64,000 nt of DNA, taken from NCBI RefSeq assembly GCF_002072105.2, contig NZ_MTBC01000006.1, forward strand, positions 62,001 to 126,000. The letters run 5' to 3'. The notes under the pieces are model-generated. The model saw only the letters and a list, made by a program, of their open reading frames with translations, made no database searches and had not been told where the DNA came from. A program made the translations under genes and the position numbers. Positions 58,444-64,000 of this stretch are shown here, piece by piece (positions within the stretch are counted from its first letter, which is position 1; every line of letters begins with the position of its first letter). This DNA comes from Croceivirga radicis (lineage in GTDB: Bacteria > Bacteroidota > Bacteroidia > Flavobacteriales > Flavobacteriaceae).

Positions 58444-58752
58444 TTAATCGTTACTTACCGATCTATAACTAATGCGCTTTAAACTCATTAAAACCTCATC
58501 TTTCTTGTATCTTATTTTATTTCCAATTCGATAAGATTGAAGGATTCCTTTACTAGTCCAACTGTGCAATGTGGGCAATGAAATGGTTAATAAAGATGCA
58601 ACCTCCTGTCGTGTTAATAATTGGTCCTTAGGCTGAGGTTTATATCTCTCTTTTAGTTCTTGAAGACCTTCCTCAAGGTTTTGAAATCTGCCTAATAAAT
58701 CCTTTGAGTGGATTCCTTGAACTTCGGTTTTTATATACTCTTTACTTTGCAT
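58444..58752 (-). CDS. MerR-like helix-turn-helix (excisionase-type) protein
   Basis: 102 residues. A coiled-coil-like N-terminus precedes an HTH_17 domain (about 47-95): LTRQEVASLLTISLPTLHSW, then KGILQSYRIGNKIRYKKDEV. Such proteins serve as recombination directionality factors or repressors of integrative elements. It is the only gene of the mobility module that I find undamaged. Upstream are two TGTCGA copies on its strand 9 nt apart (58796-58801, 58805-58810), a possible operator. Confidence 0.85.
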   Translation of the reverse strand: MQSKEYIKTEVQGIHSKDLLGRFQNLEEGLQELKERYKPQPKDQLLTRQEVASLLTISLPTLHSWTSKGILQSYRIGNKIRYKKDEVLMSLKRISYRSVSND

Positions 58753-58837
58753 CGTTTAATTTTTTTGTTCAATGCAAAGGTTTTTAAATACCAACTCGAC
58801 ACAGTCGACAATGACGAGTAGAATGGGAACATTTTAT

Positions 58838-59653
58838 TCAGTCTAGTCTCATTGCCTCAATAATCCTATCTACTAACTCGGTTTTTCCAAAAAATGGATT
58901 ATTTATTGATTTCAAAGCATCTCGTAGTTGCTTGCTTGTAATTGGACTATTATCGCATGAGAATGCTCGTGTTTTTTCTATAGTTTTCAATGCCCCTCAT
59001 CGCTTGATAAACTGCTTTTGCATCAACATATCAAGGAAATATCTCAACTCTGAAATTGTAGTACCCGGCTTTAATTTTATTGGCACTACAAAAACCTCAA
59101 TATTGGCAGAAAAAAGATTTTGCCATTGTTCAAGATTTGACTCAAACAATTCTTGTGAATTTTCAAATAATTTTAAAATTTGCCAATTTGGGGCTATAAA
59201 ATTTGGCTTTAATGTCAGTTGGACACCCTTATTATTTATAGGTTTTCTGCTAAATTTATCAATGATAAAATCCGCATGTTTAATTCTTTCTTCAAAGTTG
59301 GAATGTATCTTTTCTAAATTTTCCAACTCCTTTTTAATTGAATCATTCTCAATTTGTAATTCACTGTTTTCATATTGTGATAATTGATAAAATGGGTTTG
59401 ATTCCAACTCCTCTTTTGCCTTTTCCAGACTCAACCTAAATTTTACCAACTCGTCCAATTTTAATCCGGTGGGGCTATCTTCAAACCTAGAATTAGACTT
59501 TCTTAATTGGTTCCCTAATTCAAAATACCCCCTCATCTTATCATACTCCTTATCGAAGTGCTCCATATATGGATAAACCTTTCCTAACATTTTATTCTGT
59601 TGCTTAATTATTTTCAGAATACTTTCAGGTATTGGGTTTTTTGGGTCCTTCAT
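58838..59653 (-). pseudogene. Coiled-coil island protein with in-frame TGA
   Basis: The frame starts at ATG 59653, 39 nt after the integrase stop, and codes 218 residues to a TGA at 58997-58999. After it the same frame continues 52 sense codons (ALKTIEKTRAFSCDNSPI onward) to TGA at 58838, in the style of the preceding text. This looks like one gene of 272 codons with a nonsense change. Coiled coil is strong around 70-145 (LSLEKAKEELESN; ENDSIKKELENLEKIH). Function unknown. Either a shorter real protein or a pseudogene. Confidence 0.55.
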
Positions 59654-59692
59654 TTTAAGTCCAACTAGTTTTTAAGTACTACTTTGTTGAGG

Positions 59693-60982
59693 TCAATCGG
59701 TTTTTTCTGCATGGATTTGTTTTTGGAATAAAGCCATCCGTTTTGCCTTATCTAAGGGCTTCTTCTTTATATATTTCAAAAACTCACTTTCCGTCTTATG
59801 TCCCGTCGCATTATAATATATTCTGTAGGCACCAATCCATATCTATTAGTTGCAAATGACCTTCTACATATGTAAGAGGTAACTAATTCATATTTATAAT
59901 AAATCCCAACTTCCTTTCGATTAGTTTGAGGGTTCATTTTGGCTCCTTCAATCATATTATTTATACCAGCAAGTCTGCATACTTCTTTGATTTTTCGATT
60001 GAAAATGGCAAGATTACTAGATAGAACTTCACTGAAAATCGGTGGAAAATCATTATCATACTTATCCAGTATTTTTTGAACATCATCATCCAACCATACT
60101 ATAACATGTGTATTAGTTTTCTGCTGTATTAATTCTATAAAATTGAGATTATCATCAACTAAAAAATTATCTTTTGAGAGTTGCATTAAATCACCTGCCC
60201 TCTGCCCTATTGAACAACCTATTAGCAACCAATCGCGAGCAATGTCTAATTGAGCATCATCAAGAGTAATGTCTTCTAATTTTTTTATGTCATCCCAATT
60301 TAAATATGTGGTTTTTACCTCATCGGTAAAACTTCTTACATCTCGAATATTATTTGCCACCTCATAACCATTTTCTGGGCATCCAAGCAAATTGATTTAA
60401 GCAACTTAATATACTTACCGATAGTATTTTCAGAAAGATTTTGAACTTCTTTAAGGTAATCACTGGAATTATTGGCAAGTACTATATCAACATCTTTAAG
60501 TAATAATTTTTGGTTGGTATAACTTTCAAAATCTTCAATCTTCCTTTTTATGGTTTTGTAACTTTTCTCGGTACCGATTGACACACCTCTCCTGTGGGTT
60601 CTTCTATTCACTTTATATCTTAGATTCTCAATAAAGTTTTGGGAATAGTTCAAAAGAAATTCTAAGTTTAATTCCTTCGTCATACCAAAAAACTCATCAA
60701 TCCTGTTTTTTAGCCAAAAAGAATTTATTGAATCACCATTGACAATACTAGAATTATACTTTTTAAGTATATGATTAGATAGTTCCTTTAAATCAATCGT
60801 AATTTTATCTTTTTCATGAAACTCAGACAACTTTCTTACTTTACCAGTTTCATTATTAAAATATGCAGGATTAATTAAAAGTGGAACTGTCCTTCTGAAG
60901 TCAATTTTACCATTTAAATAAATCGACAAGTAATTTTAGAAGGATTACGTTTCCCTCGAACCAAGTAACGAATAGAAGGCAT
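59693..60982 (-). pseudogene. Tyrosine integrase gene with three frameshifts
   Basis: The gene starts at ATG 60982 (MPSIRYLVRGKRNPSKI) and would end at 59693 after 430 residues if three missing bases are restored: near 60920-60922 (TTT run), 60371-60374 (AAAA run on the minus strand) and 59805-59811. After repair the frame gives an arm-binding domain, a SAM-like core domain, and a catalytic domain with Arg in CSIGQRAGDL, ICRRSFATN, TGHKTESEFLKYI (second His and the nucleophile Tyr). The first catalytic His of HxxR is Tyr (YICR). It sits about 180 nt from attR. Confidence 0.9.
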
Positions 60983-61165
60983 ATAATAATTTGAAATAAT
61001 AAAAATTTGTACCGCTAATTGTACCGTTACAATTTTTATTTACTTTAATTCAACTTTATCTCAATAAACTATAAGACATTATAAATATATTGATAAGTAG
61101 TAAATTAAATAAGGAATGGAGTATATATTATTGGCCCAAGGAGAAATGTTGAATAAAATAATTTT

Positions 61166-61182
61166 ATTCCTGGAGGTACCAC
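61166..61182 (+). repeat. attR copy of the 17-bp attachment repeat
   Basis: Identical to 52744-52760. Only the tRNA 3' remnant is present; no tRNA precedes it. Confidence 0.9.
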
Positions 61183-61184
61183 TT

Positions 61185-61214
61185 AAAATCCTCACAGCAA
61201 TGTGAGGATTTTTT
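61185..61214 (+). terminator. Original tRNA-Phe terminator, now orphaned
   Basis: AAATCCTCACA (61186-61196), GCAA loop, TGTGAGGATTT (61201-61211) and a T run. It sits 3 nt after the attR copy, the place expected for the tRNA terminator before integration. Confidence 0.85.
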
Positions 61215-61384
61215 AGTTTTTGCACCTACCTAGCCCACCGCAATACTAGTTTATTACAGCACCAAGAGTAGTGAACTACTTCCTATTGTACCAATTACAC
61301 CAAAAAACTTACCAATTATAAAAACCCGCACTTGTCTATGCTATTCCAACTCTAAATTAGTTTTCGAATTAAACTAACAACACT

Positions 61385-61486
61385 ATGAACACTATTGGAG
61401 AAAAACTTGGATATTTTGCTTGGTACATGGTTCTTGGCTTGTCTTTAGGCCTTCTTTTAACCAATCTTTATTTTTATCTTAATTAG
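61385..61486 (+). CDS. Small single-helix membrane peptide (33 aa)
   Basis: Reads MNTIGEKLGYFAWYMVLGLS, then a hydrophobic run ending YFYLN. Most of it could form one membrane helix. Overlaps the GH32 end by 8 nt in convergent orientation. Chance open frame is possible; weak evidence. Confidence 0.4.
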   Translation: MNTIGEKLGYFAWYMVLGLSLGLLLTNLYFYLN

Positions 61487-63044
61487 ACCAAATACTAGGA
61501 ATAGCAGCCATTTTTAAACCCTTAATTTGGTTCTGATTACCCGATAAATTTTCTAACAAAACCCCAGACCATTCCTCACTGGGAAATAATTGTTGGGTAA
61601 ACACAAATTGACCATCATTAATAAAAACCTCCCAAGAGGACCTATCTACATATATAGTTACTTCAAAAGTATCGGGTAGATCATCAACGGGCATATAGTG
61701 TAGTTTGTTTCCAAACTCATAGTTAAAACCATGATTACCAGATTGGGTCCTATCAAAAATAAAGAGCTTACTTGCACTATCAAAAAGCATAGTTGCCCTT
61801 TCTCCTGCAGCGTTGGTCAAAGCAAACTTTAAATCCTTTTTTTCCATTTTAAACTGTAAAACAGATTGCCCTACGCCAGGCATATCTAAAGTTTCTTGTT
61901 CTCCCTTTTTCAAATCAAAAGATAGACCATCTGCCATACTCTTTAGTTCCAAAAATTCTTTTAAAGGGCTACTGGTAAGGTAGTACTTGTTATCCTTCTT
62001 TTCTAGACCTAGTTTTCTAGGCAGCGTCATGGCACTCCGCCAATTACCGGTAGGGGTTTTTAATGCGTATTGCCAATTACTCATCCACCCTATAAACACC
62101 CTTTCGTTTTTAGGCGCATCGTTATAGGTAACCCCAGCATAATTATCTGTACCCCAATCTAACCAACGGTGTACTTTTTGTTCCGAAGTAAAGGTTGTAC
62201 CATCAAAATCACCCACAAAATATTGCGTAGCACTACCTCCATTAGGGCCGCCCGATCCAATACTAATAAGCATTACCCATTTTTCCTCATCGTTATCTTT
62301 AACCTTTAACTTAAACAAATCTGGACATTCCCAAACGCCACCATGAGCACCTTGCTCCAAACCAAAATCACTAATATTATCCCACTTTTTTAAGTTTTTA
62401 GAGCGGTATAATTTGGCATGGTCTCCAGCAACCAATACCATAATCCAACTTTTGGTTTCCTTATGCCAAAATACTTTTGGATCCCTAAAATCCTTATTTT
62501 TTTCATCTACCAAAATGGGATTACCTTCATATTTTGTCCATGTTTCACCCTCATCTAGACTATACGCCAAACTTTGGTATTGGTAAACCGGCCCGCCTTC
62601 TTTTTCTATCTTCATATTATGATGGGTAAAAATTGCCACAAGAGGCGCTTTGCCATCTTTTCCAAAGCCTGATGTATTTTCAACATCAACTACGGCAGAA
62701 CCAGAAAAAATAAACCCTAAATCGTCTGGATATAGTGCAATTGGCTTATGTTCCCACTTTTTAAAATTTTTGGTTGTAGCATGGCCCCAATGCATAGGCC
62801 CCCAAACCGTAGCATTTGGATAGTATTGATAAAATAAATGATACATACTGTCTTTGTACACCAAACCATTAGGGTCGTTCATCCAACCTTTTTCCGGACT
62901 AAAATGATATTGCCCCCTATAGTTTTCGTCATAGATGGTGGTTGCATCCGTTTCACTATTCTCTTGGTTGGTTCCTTTACTTTGCGTTTTCCTTTGGCAA
63001 GAAAACAGTAGAAACAATACCCCTATTATATATAATTTATTCAT
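61479..63044 (-). CDS. Glycoside hydrolase family 32 (fructan/levan-type) lipoprotein
   Basis: 521 residues from ATG 63044; the frame opens at 63083. The lipoprotein signal MNKLYIIGVLFLLFSC lipidates Cys16. GH32 motifs are complete: WMNDPNG with the nucleophile Asp57, FRDPKVFW (transition-state stabiliser) and ECPDLFK (acid/base Glu). A C-terminal beta-sandwich follows. It cleaves fructose from sucrose, inulin or levan on the cell surface or in the periplasm; which one is not decidable. No SusCD pair is near. Confidence 0.94.
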   Translation of the reverse strand: MNKLYIIGVLFLLFSCQRKTQSKGTNQENSETDATTIYDENYRGQYHFSPEKGWMNDPNGLVYKDSMYHLFYQYYPNATVWGPMHWGHATTKNFKKWEHKPIALYPDDLGFIFSGSAVVDVENTSGFGKDGKAPLVAIFTHHNMKIEKEGGPVYQYQSLAYSLDEGETWTKYEGNPILVDEKNKDFRDPKVFWHKETKSWIMVLVAGDHAKLYRSKNLKKWDNISDFGLEQGAHGGVWECPDLFKLKVKDNDEEKWVMLISIGSGGPNGGSATQYFVGDFDGTTFTSEQKVHRWLDWGTDNYAGVTYNDAPKNERVFIGWMSNWQYALKTPTGNWRSAMTLPRKLGLEKKDNKYYLTSSPLKEFLELKSMADGLSFDLKKGEQETLDMPGVGQSVLQFKMEKKDLKFALTNAAGERATMLFDSASKLFIFDRTQSGNHGFNYEFGNKLHYMPVDDLPDTFEVTIYVDRSSWEVFINDGQFVFTQQLFPSEEWSGVLLENLSGNQNQIKGLKMAAIPSIWSN

Positions 63045-63096
63045 GACAGTACTTTTCAAAATATGACCTCTTGAATATAACAAATACTTTAATTGG

Positions 63097-63104
63097 TATC
63101 TTTG
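63097..63104 (+). promoter_or_regulatory. TATCTTTG box 5 nt before the rhodanese start
   Basis: Perfect TAnnTTTG with ATG at 63110; TTG at 63071-63073 could be the -33 element. Implies a leaderless or nearly leaderless mRNA. Confidence 0.6.
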
Positions 63105-63109
63105 AAAGT

Positions 63110-63613
63110 ATGAAAAAGAATCATTGGATATGGCTAACTGTTTTTGTTAGTTTTATTTCTGCATGCGCACAAAAAACCATACCCGAATCCCTAGCCGCGC
63201 TCAATAAAGAGAGCGTTACCTACATTAGTGTTGACGAACTACGTAGCAACCCAACCTCATACATTATTTTAGACGCAAGGGAACAAGAGGAATTTGCCGT
63301 AAGCCATTTACCCAATGCCGTATTTGTTGGCTATAAGAATTTTGAACTAAAAAGTATTAGTGAAAAACTTCCTAAAAAAACGGAAACACCTATTGTTGTT
63401 TATTGTTCTATAGGTGTACGCTCAGAAAATATTGGAGAAAGACTACAAAAGGCAGGTTTTACCAATGTCAAGAATTTATATGGAGGTATTTTTGAATGGT
63501 CTAATAAGGGTTATCCTCTGATTGATAAAAATAATAACACCACAAAAAAAGTACATGCCTACAGTAAGCAATGGGGTAAACTTTTGACGAATGGTGAAAA
63601 AGTATACGATTAA
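63110..63613 (+). CDS. Rhodanese-like lipoprotein
   Basis: 167 residues from ATG 63110 (a TTG at 63071 is rejected: the promoter box lies between). A lipoprotein signal ends ISAC (about Cys19). The rhodanese domain has LDAREQEEF and the active loop VVYCSIGVRSENIG with the catalytic Cys. It may transfer sulfane sulfur in the periplasm. The next gene starts 12 nt downstream, so the two are co-transcribed. Confidence 0.92.
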   Translation: MKKNHWIWLTVFVSFISACAQKTIPESLAALNKESVTYISVDELRSNPTSYIILDAREQEEFAVSHLPNAVFVGYKNFELKSISEKLPKKTETPIVVYCSIGVRSENIGERLQKAGFTNVKNLYGGIFEWSNKGYPLIDKNNNTTKKVHAYSKQWGKLLTNGEKVYD

Positions 63614-63625
63614 AAAAATTATAAA

Positions 63626-64000
63626 TTGATAAAAAATAGCACCAACCTCTTACTCATCTTTACTAGAAATCCAGAATTAGGTAAATGTAAAACTAGGTTA
63701 GCAGCAACTGTTGGTGACCAAGCCGCGTTAGACATTTATAACTTTTTATTACAACATACCGCCAAGGTTACCAGCCAATTATCTTGTGATAAAGCAGTGT
63801 ATTATTCCGAAGAAATTTGGCAAGACGATGTTTGGGATGCCAACACGTATGAGAAAAAATTACAAGAAGGCTCAGATTTAGGCGAAAAAATGATAAATGC
63901 ATTTAAAGAGGGTTTTGCCGCGGGCTACAAAAACATTATTGTTATTGGAAGTGATTTGTATGATGTACATCCAGTAGATTTAAACCATGCTTTTGAACAA
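63626..64000 (+). CDS. TIGR04282-type glycosyltransferase-like protein (partial)
   Basis: The first 125 codons of a gene running past the right edge. TTG at 63626 is the only plausible start between the upstream stop and the domain. The text LLLIFTRNPELGKCKTRLA and later NIIVIGSDLYDVHP match the TIGR04282/DUF2064 group linked to arsenosugar synthesis. No further arsenosugar genes are visible because the window ends here. Product assignment is by family pattern. Confidence 0.8.
   Translation, partial: MIKNSTNLLLIFTRNPELGKCKTRLAATVGDQAALDIYNFLLQHTAKVTSQLSCDKAVYYSEEIWQDDVWDANTYEKKLQEGSDLGEKMINAFKEGFAAGYKNIIVIGSDLYDVHPVDLNHAFEQ

Larger units (their letters stand above)
60983..61384. other. Right end of the island and downstream spacer
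   Basis: 402 bp without a gene. It holds the A+T-rich leader of the integrase, attR (61166-61182), and the orphaned original tRNA terminator (61185-61214). The rest (to 61384) shows no feature I can support. Confidence 0.7.

Noticed and set aside
57297-59653. Stop-codon readthrough or recoding in the mobility genes
   Set aside because: TAA and TGA both occur, the neighbouring integrase has deletions, and all other genes in the window use these codons as normal stops; decay is simpler.

Overview
The window reads as chromosomal DNA of a gliding marine-type Flavobacteriaceae bacterium (Bacteroidota). The support is an intact gldKLMN type IX secretion/gliding locus, TAnnTTTG-type promoters, few Shine-Dalgarno sequences, many short lipoprotein signals (…C near residue 16-22), a TonB-dependent receptor with a carboxypeptidase-like N-terminal domain, HYC_CC_PP and GYDIA-type GHMP kinase family proteins, and a class II HMG-CoA reductase. 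Genus and species cannot be fixed from this sequence alone.

Layout. 1-9.6 kb: FAD oxidoreductase, gldK-gldL-gldM-gldN, an arginase-fold protein whose metal ligands are partly replaced, and topA, all on the minus strand. 9.7-11.9 kb: LVIVD-repeat lipoprotein and a polytopic membrane protein. 12-16.6 kb: miaB, a sigma-54 activator without a receiver domain, lptE, a TPR protein and secG. 16.7-18.7 kb: groES-groEL. 18.9-22.9 kb: a small basic peptide and a metal-related cluster (HYC_CC_PP, TonB receptor, two HMA-domain proteins). 23-30.7 kb: GAF protein, purH, then the rod-shape operon mreB-mreC-mreD-mrdA-rodA. 30.7-38.7 kb: nuclease, Prc protease, surE, lpxB, NlpC/P60 and ComEC. 38.7-44.8 kb: POT peptide transporter with an S9 peptidase, HMG-CoA reductase with a GHMP kinase. 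44.8-52.6 kb: PpiD-like isomerase, CNNM/CBS protein, lptC, TPR and beta-barrel proteins, coaX. 61.4-64 kb: GH32 glycosidase, rhodanese lipoprotein and the start of a TIGR04282-type glycosyltransferase.

The accessory part is a compact island of about 8.4 kb (52744-61182) inserted in the 3' end of tRNA-Phe(GAA). A perfect 17-bp repeat of the tRNA end flanks it. It carries two intact plus-strand cargo genes: a 916-residue P-loop ATPase with a winged helix and a long TPR array, and a 305-residue protein of an uncharacterised family. Facing them is a minus-strand mobility module: tyrosine integrase, a coiled-coil protein, a MerR-like HTH protein and a replication-like protein. I find three single-base deletions plus a catalytic His-to-Tyr change in the integrase, two in-frame TAA codons in the replication-like gene and one in-frame TGA in the coiled-coil gene. 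The island therefore looks immobilised while its cargo stays open. The two cargo genes are the best candidate for an undescribed system, possibly phage defence; that function is inference only.

No rRNA, CRISPR array, insertion sequence or complete prophage was seen.
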